Under the pieces are notes generated by a model. It was given only the letters and a program-made list of their open reading frames with translations. It was not told where the DNA came from and did not search any database. A stretch of DNA of 64,000 nucleotides from an uncultured Bacilli bacterium (GTDB lineage Bacteria > Bacillota_I > Bacilli_A > RF39 > UBA660): NCBI GenBank assembly GCA_934096235.1, contig CAKOLO010000003.1, forward strand, positions 1 to 64,000. Direction: 5' to 3'. The position numbers and the translations under genes were made by a program. Position 1 is the first letter of the stretch. Each line of letters opens with the position of its first letter. Below are positions 32,773 through 41,031 of the stretch, in pieces.

Positions 32773-34287
32773 ATGAAGCAGAAAAAAAGAATAATTATTA
32801 TACTATGTTCTATAGTTGGTTTAATATTTTTAGATTTTATAGTTGCTTTATCATTTAATAATAGTCCTATAATTAAAATTAGAGATTATTATAATGATGG
32901 TTCTACTGTTTATAAAGATAAAGGAATATTTACAAATACTTATAAATGTTCTGATGGTAAAATTAAAACAGTTTTAAAAACGACTAAATATGTTTGCCAT
33001 ATGAATGATGTTGAAAAAGATATAAAAGAAGCAATAACAATTACATTTGATACTAATGGTGGAAGTATAATAGACAGTATTACTATTGGCAAAGGTACTG
33101 AACTTACACTTCCAAAAGATCCTATGCGAGATGGTTATGTTTTTAAAGGTTGGGTTGATAAAAATGAAACTCCAATTTATAACAAAGCATTACTTACAGA
33201 AGATACAATTCTTTATGCTGTTTGGGAAAAAGATGAAATTAGTAATACAATAACAATTACATTCGATACTAAAGGTGGAAGTAAAATAAACAGTATTACC
33301 ATAAATAAAGACACTGAATTTATACTTCCAAAAGAACCAATACGAGATGGTTATAAATTCAAAGGTTGGGTTGATAAAAACGAAACTCCAATTTATAACA
33401 AAGCAGTACTTGTGGAAGACACAATTCTTTATGCTGTTTGGGAAAAAGTAGAAAATAAAAAAACTAATGCTAAAACTGAAAAACCTAAAACAAACACTAA
33501 TACAAATAATAATAATACAAACAATAATAATGAAAATACTATTTCGCCTGAAGAAAAACCACCTGTTGTAGAAAAGACTCAAGCAGAAAAAAATAATGAA
33601 TATAGAAAAATGTTAGAAAATAAATATTCAGTTAAGATTGTATATAAGGATGAAAATGCGGGTTATTTAATTGGTGGTTCTATAAACACTGAAAAATTAT
33701 ATGATGATAAGGAGATAAATAAATATTTAAAAGAAGTAGAATTAACATTAAAAAAATATCCAAATGGTTTCTTTAAAGAAATGAAAGATAATAATGTTTC
33801 ACTTAGGATATACATGGTAAATAAAATAGATGGAAATTATTCAGGAATGACAGATGGTAGAAGTCAAAGTAATATAACAGTAACTATCGGAACAGATGGC
33901 ACTAAATTATTTGAGAGTACTTTACATCATGAGTTAATGCACTATATTGATATTTATATGAGACAAAAAAATCCAACATTAAACTTGGAAGAAATAATGA
34001 AGTCTTATAATCCTGAAGGTTTTAGATATGGTTCTAGTGATAGTACCTATGATTTTAATTTTTCAAATCCAAATGATGCTTATTTTATATCGTATTATTC
34101 AAGACAAAGTTATTTAGAAGATAGAGCTGTTTTGTTTTCTGATATGATGACTAGATCAACAAAAAAAGCATATTACAATGAAGGGACTCCAATAAACAAA
34201 AAAGCAAAATTAATTAGTTCACAAATAAAAAAACATTTTAAAATACTATCTAATACTGGAAGATATTATTGGGATAGATTCCTTTAA
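32773..34287 (+). CDS. InlB-repeat zinc metalloprotease, anchored
   Basis: A 504-residue protein. It has an N-terminal anchor or signal (about 6-28), a short cysteine-containing region, then two InlB/Flg_new-type repeats (about 90-152 and 160-225: ITFDTNGGS, LPKDPMRDGYVFKGW, YAVWEK). A Lys/Asn/Thr linker follows, and then a zinc peptidase with HELMH at 386-390 and probable third ligand E449 in LEDRAVLF. The overall form suggests a gluzincin that acts on the cell surface, perhaps on host or matrix protein. The two repeats are nearly identical, which points to recent duplication. Confidence 0.75.
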   Translation: MKQKKRIIIILCSIVGLIFLDFIVALSFNNSPIIKIRDYYNDGSTVYKDKGIFTNTYKCSDGKIKTVLKTTKYVCHMNDVEKDIKEAITITFDTNGGSIIDSITIGKGTELTLPKDPMRDGYVFKGWVDKNETPIYNKALLTEDTILYAVWEKDEISNTITITFDTKGGSKINSITINKDTEFILPKEPIRDGYKFKGWVDKNETPIYNKAVLVEDTILYAVWEKVENKKTNAKTEKPKTNTNTNNNNTNNNNENTISPEEKPPVVEKTQAEKNNEYRKMLENKYSVKIVYKDENAGYLIGGSINTEKLYDDKEINKYLKEVELTLKKYPNGFFKEMKDNNVSLRIYMVNKIDGNYSGMTDGRSQSNITVTIGTDGTKLFESTLHHELMHYIDIYMRQKNPTLNLEEIMKSYNPEGFRYGSSDSTYDFNFSNPNDAYFISYYSRQSYLEDRAVLFSDMMTRSTKKAYYNEGTPINKKAKLISSQIKKHFKILSNTGRYYWDRFL

Positions 34288-34318
34288 TATAAATTTAATT
34301 AATGAAATGAGGAGGGAA

Positions 34319-34690
34319 ATGAAAAAAGATTTAATAGTAAAAATAATTGTAGCTGTTGTTATTCTTCTAGGGTTGGGATATTTTATATATACAAATTATA
34401 TTTTAAAAGATAAAGAAATAGTTTTTGATGCTAGAATTAAGGAAGTAACAGTAGATAATAATGTATATACTGTTTTAGTTGAAGAGTATGATAAAAATAA
34501 AAAAGAATATATTACTGAATATGAATTCGAAATAAATAAAGATACTAAAATAATATATAATAATGAAGATTCTACGGCAGAAAAATTAAAAGTTAATCAA
34601 AAAATAACTATTATATCATCTGATGTGATGCTTCCAAGTGAACCAGCTAAGTTATCTAATGTAAAGAAAATAACAATTTTAGAAGACTAA
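34319..34690 (+). CDS. Small anchored OB-fold-like protein (DUF3221-like)
   Basis: A 123-residue protein from ATG 34319 (ribosome site GGAGGG at 34311-34316). One span (about 8-27) leads to a small beta domain: VFDARIKEVTVDNNVYTVLV, YEFEINKDTKII and LKVNQKITIIS. The pattern recalls YobA/DUF3221, but the match is weak. It follows the metalloprotease by 31 bases and may be cotranscribed. Confidence 0.5.
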   Translation: MKKDLIVKIIVAVVILLGLGYFIYTNYILKDKEIVFDARIKEVTVDNNVYTVLVEEYDKNKKEYITEYEFEINKDTKIIYNNEDSTAEKLKVNQKITIISSDVMLPSEPAKLSNVKKITILED

Positions 34691-34710
34691 TTATTTTTTA
34701 AATTTATTAT

Positions 34711-34760
34711 AAATGTAGGAATATTGATAAATAATCTAATGAATTCCTACATTTTGTTTT
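34711..34760 (+). terminator. Terminator of the second cargo unit
   Basis: A perfect 12-bp stem, AAATGTAGGAAT (34711-34722) and ATTCCTACATTT (34743-34754), then TGTTTTG. The 20-base loop is long for a terminator, so a regulatory role is also possible. Confidence 0.65.
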
Positions 34761-34924
34761 GTTATCTACTTATAAAAAGCTATAAATATTTCTATTATAA
34801 AAATTTTAAAACAGGTTATATTGTATTGTATGTTTTATATATAATTAATGTTTTGTATGTTTAGAATTATATTTGAATAATTTTTATTAAATTGAAATAG
34901 GATTAAATAGAGGTGAGTATAATA
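34761..34924 (+). other. AT-rich gap before the recombination genes
   Basis: No gene seen. TTGTATGTTT occurs twice (from about 34825 and 34853), a short direct repeat that may be a promoter or protein-binding site. GAGGTGAG at its end serves the small gene at 34925. Confidence 0.35.
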
Positions 34925-35032
34925 GTGATTAATAGAGTAATAAATTATGATTCTAAAGGCAAAATTATAAATCCAAAAGATATTATTATAAAAATACCTT
35001 TAATATATGAATTAATTAAAAAATATATATAG
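34925..35032 (+). CDS. Small protein upstream of the recombinase
   Basis: A 35-codon frame, GTG start, with GAGGTGAG placed correctly upstream. The product begins VINRVINYDSKGKII and ends in LIYELIKKYI. Small genes of this kind (a VIxRVIxYDxxG opening) are often seen next to clostridial serine recombinases. It could assist or control the recombinase. Confidence 0.45.
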   Translation: MINRVINYDSKGKIINPKDIIIKIPLIYELIKKYI

Positions 35033-35060
35033 TAAAAATAATTATAATATTGAAAACTTT

Positions 35061-35087
35061 AAGTTATTTTTATCAAAAAAATAACTT
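35061..35087. promoter_or_regulatory. 11-bp inverted repeat before the recombinase
   Basis: AAGTTATTTTT (35061-35071) and AAAAATAACTT (35077-35087) pair perfectly around a five-base loop. It lies between the small gene and the recombinase and could be an attenuator, terminator or operator. Confidence 0.5.
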
Positions 35088-35140
35088 ATTAATTGAATGT
35101 TTATTGTAAGAATTGTTAAATATAGTTTTTATAATGGTGG

Positions 35141-36496
35141 GTGATTATTATAAAAGCAGGATTATATGCTAGAGTTTCAACTGATATTCAATTAGAGGGT
35201 TATTCGATTGATGCACAGAAAGAATTTTTATTAAACTATGCTAAAGCAAAAGAATTTACCGAGTATGAATATTATGTAGATGGTGGTTATAGTGGTAAAG
35301 ACTTGGAACGACCAGCTATTCAAAAACTCATAAGAGATGTAAAAGCTCATAAAATTGATTGTGTAATTGTATTTAAACTAGATAGAATATCAAGAAGTCA
35401 AAAAGATACTTTATATTTAATTGAAGAGGTATTTAATAAATATAATGTTGGTTTTGTTTCTGTGAGAGAAAACTTCGATACTACAACTCCATTTGGCAAA
35501 GCTATGGTTGGTATTTTATCAATATTCGCACAACTTGAAAGAGAAACAATACTTGAAAGAACAAAAATTGGTATACAAAAAAGAGCTGAAAATGGATATT
35601 GGAAAGGTGGAGGCAAAGATCCATTTCCTTATAGCTATGATAAAAATACAGGAACTTTAATTCCTGTACCAGAACAAGTAGAGTTGTTACATAAAATGAT
35701 AAATCTTTATTTAAATGGTTATAGTTTTGTAAAAATTAGTAATATAGTTGGCATGGATGAAAGTATGATAGAAAAAAGGATACTTTCAAGAAGAACATTA
35801 GGTATTGTACCATATAAAGATCAAGAGTTTGAAGGAAAACATCAAGCGGTAATATCAGAAGAATTATATAATAAAATAATAGAAACTAATAAACTACGAA
35901 GTAAAGCAAGAACCGAAAGTCATTATTTGTTATCAGGAAAAATATTTTGTGGACATTGTGGTGCAAAGTATAGATATCAAAAATGGGGAAAAAGGTTGAT
36001 TTGTTATTGCTATTCTCAACAAAAAAGCAAACCAAAATTTATTAAAGACCCTAATTGCAAAAATAAAAGATGGGACTCATTTGAAATTGAAGATGTAATA
36101 TTAGAAAATTTATTTTCAATGGCACTTGATGAAAAAATGTTTAGAGAAAAATACGAAATTGTACAAGTCGATGTTATTAATGAATATGAAAAAAGATTAT
36201 CAAAGATAAAATTACAAATCAATAACTTAATTAATTTTATTTCAGATGGTATTGCAGTTCTTGACACTAAAAAGAAAATTGAAGAATTAGAACAAGAAAA
36301 AAAATCAATATTAGAGATAATTGATAATGCTAAAAATAATGAAGAGCATAATAGAGGATCATTAGAAATGTTAAGAAATCTACAAACCACTTGGAATAAA
36401 ATGGCATTTGAAGAAAAAAGAATAATAATTATGCATATTGTTGATAAAGTTGTGGTAACTGATAATGATATAGAGATATTTTATAAGATATCTTAA
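35141..36496 (+). CDS. Large serine recombinase (integrase/excisionase of the element)
   Basis: A 451-residue site-specific recombinase. The resolvase domain (1-150) has the nucleophile Ser in GLYARVST, plus FKLDRISRSQKDT and FAQLERETILERT. The recombinase domain (about 160-250) has GYSFVKISNIVG. A zinc ribbon follows (GKIFCGHCGAKY, then a pair of Cys near residue 307), then a coiled coil (about 335-400). The start, GTG 35141, is the best in-frame choice but its ribosome site (GGTGG) is too close, so the true start could differ by a few codons. It is read toward the right end of the element and stops 11 bp before the attP arm, as in other serine-integrase elements. Confidence 0.93.
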   Translation: MIIIKAGLYARVSTDIQLEGYSIDAQKEFLLNYAKAKEFTEYEYYVDGGYSGKDLERPAIQKLIRDVKAHKIDCVIVFKLDRISRSQKDTLYLIEEVFNKYNVGFVSVRENFDTTTPFGKAMVGILSIFAQLERETILERTKIGIQKRAENGYWKGGGKDPFPYSYDKNTGTLIPVPEQVELLHKMINLYLNGYSFVKISNIVGMDESMIEKRILSRRTLGIVPYKDQEFEGKHQAVISEELYNKIIETNKLRSKARTESHYLLSGKIFCGHCGAKYRYQKWGKRLICYCYSQQKSKPKFIKDPNCKNKRWDSFEIEDVILENLFSMALDEKMFREKYEIVQVDVINEYEKRLSKIKLQINNLINFISDGIAVLDTKKKIEELEQEKKSILEIIDNAKNNEEHNRGSLEMLRNLQTTWNKMAFEEKRIIIMHIVDKVVVTDNDIEIFYKIS

Positions 36497-37143
36497 ATTT
36501 TTAAAATATTTTCTCTCCATTGCACCATTGACCCTATTAGACACATAGATATATTTATTTTTAATGTATTAATAATAGTACTCTTATTAGATGGTATTAC
36601 TACATTAAATAATATATCTTTTTTAGTTGCATTAAAAGTTTTCAATAACTTTATCTTTAACTTATCAGTGTTTATAAAACCATTATATATAGTTTGAATA
36701 CTAACAATAATAGATATTAATATTGCCATAGTAATAATACCATTTTGATTAGCACCAATCCATATAATAATTATTGGACCTAATGCTACTTTAGGAAGAC
36801 TATTTAATATAGTCAAATATGGATCAATTACTTTAGATAGAAAATCACTTTCATATAAAATTATAGATATAATAATAGAGAGAAGGGTGGTTATCATAAA
36901 AGAAATAATAGTTTCTTTTATAGTTATCCATATATGAATGAATAAATTATTTTCTATATAAAGTTTAGAGATAGTACTTAATATTTTAGATGGGGAACTA
37001 GTAATAAAAGAATTTATATAATTATGACTAGCTAAAAATTGCCAAATGATTATAAAAAATATAAATATACTAATTTGTGTAATAGATATTAGAAGACTAT
37101 TTAGTTTTAACTTTCTTAAATATTTTTTATGTTCATTACTCAT
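36493..37143 (-). pseudogene. 5' fragment of the split ABC permease gene
   Basis: 216 codons. The first 203 encode a NitT/TauT/SSU-type permease with about five spans, including GPIIIIWIGANQNG and an EAA-type loop near KTFNATKKDILFNVVIP, up to ISMCLIG. After the GG core the reading continues into the element for 12 foreign residues (SMVQWRENILKI) and stops, overlapping the recombinase stop codon. The lost part, about a quarter of the protein, carries the conserved GEF...GYLI segment (27559-27735). It overlaps the ATPase gene by eight bases. The transporter is predicted to be inactive while the element is in place. Confidence 0.93.
36508..36534. other. Right attachment site (hybrid of element and host)
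   Basis: The 13-bp arm (36508-36520), a 12-bp gap, then CC core at 36533-36534. Beyond it the sequence is permease coding DNA. It is the mirror image of the left site. Confidence 0.85.
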
Positions 37144-37888
37144 TATTATCTATTTCCTTCCAGATAAGTTTGTAGTAATCTTTGAATTCTTTAGCATCTC
37201 TATTATTAATTGGTGTACTTTTATTAGATAAATTTATTTCATGGATAGTTTTAATAGTAGCTGGTCTTTTAGAAAAAACAATTATTTTATTACACATAGA
37301 TATTGCTTCTGCGATATCATGAGTTACTATTAAAACTGTTTTATTTTCTTCTTTTATTATTTTAAATACATCATCTCCAACTTTTAATCTAGTTTGATAG
37401 TCTAAAGCACTATATGGTTCATCAAGAAGTAATATATCTGGATGCATAGCTAGTGTTCTAATAAGAGCTAATCTTTGTTTCATACCACCTGATAATGAAC
37501 TTGGATACTTATTAATAAAGTCATAAAGACCATACTTTTTTAATAGCGATAATGCATATTCTTTATTTTCTTTAGTAAGATTATTTTTAATTTTTAGACC
37601 AAGTAGGGCATTATCAAGAACTGTAAGCCATGGAAATAATGCATCTTCTTGAAGCATATATGAAACTTTTATACCATTTTTAATATTTACGTTTCCGTTA
37701 TAGTTTTTATCAAGATTAGATATTATATTTAATATTGAACTTTTACCACATCCGGATGGACCTATTAGTCCGATGAAGTCTCCTTCATTAATAGAAAAAC
37801 TTATGTTATTTAGGGCTTCTATTTCTCCTTCAGTAGTATGATAAGTTTTAGATATATCTTTAACTTCTAAAATATTAGTTGTATTCAT
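37136..37888 (-). CDS. ABC transporter ATPase, NitT/TauT/SSU type
   Basis: A 250-residue ATPase. Walker A GPSGCGKSS (43-51), signature LSGGMKQR, Walker B ILLLDEPYSALD and the switch His in VIVTHDIAEA are intact. SsuB/TauB/ThiZ-like enzymes energise uptake of sulfonates, nitrate, taurine or thiamine precursors; the substrate cannot be told here. It lies between the binding protein and the interrupted permease and overlaps both. Confidence 0.93.
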   Translation of the reverse strand: MNTTNILEVKDISKTYHTTEGEIEALNNISFSINEGDFIGLIGPSGCGKSSILNIISNLDKNYNGNVNIKNGIKVSYMLQEDALFPWLTVLDNALLGLKIKNNLTKENKEYALSLLKKYGLYDFINKYPSSLSGGMKQRLALIRTLAMHPDILLLDEPYSALDYQTRLKVGDDVFKIIKEENKTVLIVTHDIAEAISMCNKIIVFSKRPATIKTIHEINLSNKSTPINNRDAKEFKDYYKLIWKEIDNNE

Positions 37889-38843
37889 TAGTTATTAAAT
37901 CATCAATGTTTACTTTCTTATCTATTGTTTTACCATAAATCATAATATCTAATAGTCTATTATAGTCTTTTTTATTTATGTATGTTGTTTTATACCAAGA
38001 GTCAGCACTCTTATATCTTTCTACTATGGTTGTTAGGTCTTCAATAGAAGTATCACTAAATTGATTTTTGATAGCATTAGCTATAGTTTTAGGATCGTTT
38101 TTATGAACAAATTCTAATCCTTTATTTAGTGCTTCATTAAATTTCTTTATTACGTCTTTATTCTTTTTAATGTAGTTTTCTTTAGCATAGAATGCTGTAT
38201 ATGGAACTGTACCTGATACATTACCAAGGGATGATAATACACAACCTGATCCTTCTTTTTCTACTTTTAGAGCATTTGGTTCAAAAAGATTAACAAAGTC
38301 TCCTTGACCACTTATGTATGCACCAGTTAGAGATGCAAAGTCTATAGATGTATCTATGATAACATCTTTTTCATCAATATTTGATTCTTTTAGGGCATAC
38401 TTAAACATAAGTAATGGCATGCCACCACTTCTTCCAGCTAATACTTTTTTACCTTTTAAGTCTAAAATACTAAAGTTATCTTTATATTTACAATCTCCTA
38501 CTATAAATTGACCATCTCTTTTAGTAAGAGAAGCGAAAGTAACTAATTTTTCATTACTATTGTTGTAAACATAAACAGTTGCTTCAGGTCCAGAGAATCC
38601 TATATTAGCATCTCCTGATATTACAGAAGAAGCTACCTTATCAGCACCTGGAGTTAATACTACTTCAATATTAAGACCAACACTTTCAAAATATTTATTT
38701 TCAAGAGCTACATACCAAGGACTATAAAATACAGAGTGTGTTACTTCAGAAACTACAATTTTATTACTTTCTTCTTTCTTAAAAGAAAAAGCAATTATAA
38801 ATATTAAAAATATAGTTACTACTACAAGAATTATCTTTTTCAT
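37875..38843 (-). CDS. ABC transporter substrate-binding protein, NMT1/SsuA type
   Basis: A 322-residue binding protein that begins the split transporter operon. The N-terminal hydrophobic stretch (4-21) lacks a lipobox Cys, so it is probably held by an uncleaved anchor. The NMT1/THI5-like fold is shown by FYSPWYVALENKYFESVGLN, GDANIGFSGPEA, LKGKKVLAGRSGGMP and SGTVPYTAFYAKENYI. Ribosome site GTGAGG. Thiamine-precursor, sulfonate or related uptake are the family options. Confidence 0.88.
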   Translation of the reverse strand: MKKIILVVVTIFLIFIIAFSFKKEESNKIVVSEVTHSVFYSPWYVALENKYFESVGLNIEVVLTPGADKVASSVISGDANIGFSGPEATVYVYNNSNEKLVTFASLTKRDGQFIVGDCKYKDNFSILDLKGKKVLAGRSGGMPLLMFKYALKESNIDEKDVIIDTSIDFASLTGAYISGQGDFVNLFEPNALKVEKEGSGCVLSSLGNVSGTVPYTAFYAKENYIKKNKDVIKKFNEALNKGLEFVHKNDPKTIANAIKNQFSDTSIEDLTTIVERYKSADSWYKTTYINKKDYNRLLDIMIYGKTIDKKVNIDDLITNEYN

Positions 38844-38894
38844 ATAACCTCACTTTCATAGTAATATATTCCAAATAATATTTTTTGTTAAATT

Positions 38895-38916
38895 AAAAAG
38901 ACTTTATAAAGTCTTT
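38895..38916 (-). terminator. Terminator of the transglutaminase-like gene
   Basis: Stem AAAGACTT/AAGTCTTT with loop TATA, followed on the minus strand by TTAATTT. The stop codon of the gene lies in the loop. Confidence 0.75.
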
Positions 38917-40379
38917 GTTAGTGGTTCTTCAATATTCTCTACTTCTTGCATTCTATTTCTAAGTTCATCACTTACTACTATAAATTCATCACTAATTAAA
39001 TTTAATAAGTTATTTAGTTTCTTAAATATTCCTTTAACAGGATCTAAATAATAATAAGTATTACTATTATCAATAGAAAATATAATATCATATTGTTTTC
39101 TTCTTGTAGAGTAAATTACGTATCTTTGAATTCTATTTCTATATAAAGAATATTTTGGGTTTAATTTAATTCCAGCACTTGCTTTTGCTTCTCTTAGTTC
39201 TGGAAACATATTTTCAATAAACATATCGATAAAGTCTAATTTTTCAGATAATCCTGTGAATCTTTCTGTTAGAGGAGTGGACTTCTCATTAAAATTAAAG
39301 AATTTTGGAAATAAATATTCAAATTTCTTTTCTAGATATTCTTGTGAGCAGTAGCCACCTTTAACAATTTTGTATTTTTCATCTACAAAATTGATTCCTA
39401 ATTGTCCAACTAAGTTTCTATATTTTTTTGCATCTTTGTTTTGAAGAGATGTTCTAAGAGCTATTATTTTACCATTTACATCTTTATCATCTTTAGGATT
39501 ATGTCCATAGAATGTAGCTCTTTCTTTTATATATTCTATCCATTTATCTATTTCTTCCATACTAAAATCTTTAGTATTTAAGTATTCTTCTATTAACATG
39601 TTATTAACATTATAATTCATTATATCTTTGAAGAAATCAGTGTCGTATCCTAGTTCCATTAAATAATTGTTTTTTCTTACATAAGTTCTTAGATTTTCTA
39701 TAAATATATTATCGTATCCATCATATCTTTTTTGCTTATTTCCTTCTTTAACTGTATATGGAATGATATAACCAATTTTTTCATCAATACGAGTTAATTC
39801 TTCATCACTTAAAACAGTGTGTTTAATTTCAGGACCTTTGTATTGTATTTCTTCTTCGCCTTTTTTATTAACTCTTATATATGTTATATTATTAGCAAAG
39901 TGTTCTGTTTTCATATTAAATTGTATATTAAATAAGTCTGGTACGATAGTTAAAAAATATATTCTATCATTATCACTTGTGACTGCTAAAAACCAATGAT
40001 GTACTTCAAGAGTTTCATTAGATTCTTCATCTATAAATGGATTAAATTGAGTAGTTTCAACTAAATTACTTTTAATGCTTAATTTTTTATATATTCTTTG
40101 TAATACTATAGCTGCTGATTTACATATAACAGATAGATTTCTTATTTGTTTACTCTCGTAAGTACTTTTAATTTTCTTATAATCATAGTTTTTATTATCA
40201 AGTTTTCTACCTAATGAATAGAAGAAACTAACATTTTTAGATATATATTTTCCTACATATAAGTATACATATCTAATTATTTCATCTTTATTCCATGATG
40301 GGTTTATAGATTTAATAATTTCTTCTTCTATGATTTTTAGTTTTGATTCTTCGTTAGTATTCTTATAATGTACTATCAT
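38904..40379 (-). CDS. Transglutaminase/papain-like cysteine protein
   Basis: A 491-residue protein, probably cytoplasmic, as no signal or span is seen. A Cys-His-Asp set in the right order and spacing for the transglutaminase-like fold is present: C86 in LSVICKSAAIVLQRI, H128 in LEVHHWFLAV and D148 in LTIVPDLFNIQ. The rest is charged and helical with no recognised domain. It may be a peptidase, a cross-linking enzyme or an inactive relative. Ribosome site AAGGAG. It is transcribed toward the split ABC operon. Confidence 0.55.
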   Translation of the reverse strand: MIVHYKNTNEESKLKIIEEEIIKSINPSWNKDEIIRYVYLYVGKYISKNVSFFYSLGRKLDNKNYDYKKIKSTYESKQIRNLSVICKSAAIVLQRIYKKLSIKSNLVETTQFNPFIDEESNETLEVHHWFLAVTSDNDRIYFLTIVPDLFNIQFNMKTEHFANNITYIRVNKKGEEEIQYKGPEIKHTVLSDEELTRIDEKIGYIIPYTVKEGNKQKRYDGYDNIFIENLRTYVRKNNYLMELGYDTDFFKDIMNYNVNNMLIEEYLNTKDFSMEEIDKWIEYIKERATFYGHNPKDDKDVNGKIIALRTSLQNKDAKKYRNLVGQLGINFVDEKYKIVKGGYCSQEYLEKKFEYLFPKFFNFNEKSTPLTERFTGLSEKLDFIDMFIENMFPELREAKASAGIKLNPKYSLYRNRIQRYVIYSTRRKQYDIIFSIDNSNTYYYLDPVKGIFKKLNNLLNLISDEFIVVSDELRNRMQEVENIEEPLTKTL

Positions 40380-40415
40380 ATGTAACTCCTTATCATAATT
40401 AGTATATCATATATA

Positions 40416-40982
40416 ATGGTTTATTCAATAATAAAGTTGGCCAAACTAATTAATAATGTTATAGTATGTTTAGATATTATGATAAGTAGAAGAAATAATA
40501 GAAAGTTGTTTGTGAGTATAAACATTTATGTTATTATGTATAGTATGTTTCTTCATGCTAAAGCAACTGCATTAGATGTAAGTAGTTTTGATACAAGTAA
40601 TGTAACAAATACTAGTTATGCTTTTGGAAGTCAATATATTACTTCGTTAAAGGGAATTGAAAACTTTACTACTTCTAATATTACTGATATGAGTTATATG
40701 TTTTATGCGATTAAAGTATCTAGTTTAGATTTAAGTAGTTTTGATACATCAAAAGTAACTAATATGTCATATATGTTTAAAAGTGCTGGTAAGCTTAATA
40801 CAATATATGCTAGTGATAAATTTGTTATTGATAATGTAACTTAAAGTGATAATATGTTTGGTGATGCCTCTAGTTTAGTTGGTGGTGCCGGAACTCAATA
40901 TAATAGTTCATATGTTGATAAAACATATGCTATTATTGATGGAGGAACTAGTACTCCTGGATACTTTACATTAAAAAGTTAA
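40416..40982 (+). pseudogene. Decayed DUF285/BspA-type surface protein
   Basis: A remnant of a DUF285 (26-residue repeat) protein. The repeats (ALDVSSFDTSNVTNTSYAF, SLDLSSFDTSKVTNMSYMF) are followed by TIYASDKF and then an in-frame TAA (40842-40844). After it the frame continues with DNMFGDASSLVGGAGTQYN and ends PGYFTLKS at 40982. This tail matches the end of the intact protein at 45075-46661 (GGAGTVYN, PGYFTLKTN). The N-terminal ~40 codons do not look like a signal or TasA domain, so the 5' end is lost too. Confidence 0.85.
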
Positions 40983-40983
40983 T

Positions 40984-41013
40984 TTGACAAGTGAGATCAA
41001 ATTAATGTAAAAT
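40984..41013 (+). promoter_or_regulatory. Promoter of the gene at 41032
   Basis: TTGACA (40984-40989), 18-bp spacer, TAAAAT (41008-41013), then the ribosome site AGAGGTG. Confidence 0.7.
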
Positions 41014-41031
41014 GATGATAGAGGTGTTTAT

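Larger units (their letters stand above)
27734..36534. mobile_element. 8.8-kb serine-recombinase element carrying a TasA/SipW module
   Basis: The element lies between two halves of an ABC permease gene. Its ends are the core CC at 27734-27735 and CC at 36533-36534 (GG on the minus strand). Inside each end, exactly 12 bp from the core, is a 13-bp arm: ATGGGGAGAAAAT (27748-27760) and ATTTTCTCTCCAT (36508-36520), inverted and matching at 12 of 13 positions. This is the symmetric attP expected for a large serine recombinase, and one is encoded 11 bp inside the right arm. No relaxase, conjugation or phage structural genes are present, so it is an integrative element that may need help to spread. 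Length is about 8.8 kb. Confidence 0.9.

Noticed and set aside
27734..36534. Integrative conjugative element or prophage
   Set aside because: No relaxase, coupling protein, type IV secretion ATPase, capsid, portal or terminase gene lies inside the mapped ends. Only the serine recombinase supports mobility.
36493..38843. Assigning sulfonate, taurine, nitrate or thiamine-precursor specificity to the split transporter
   Set aside because: The family is clear but nothing in the binding protein or its neighbours fixes the substrate. No riboswitch was seen upstream.
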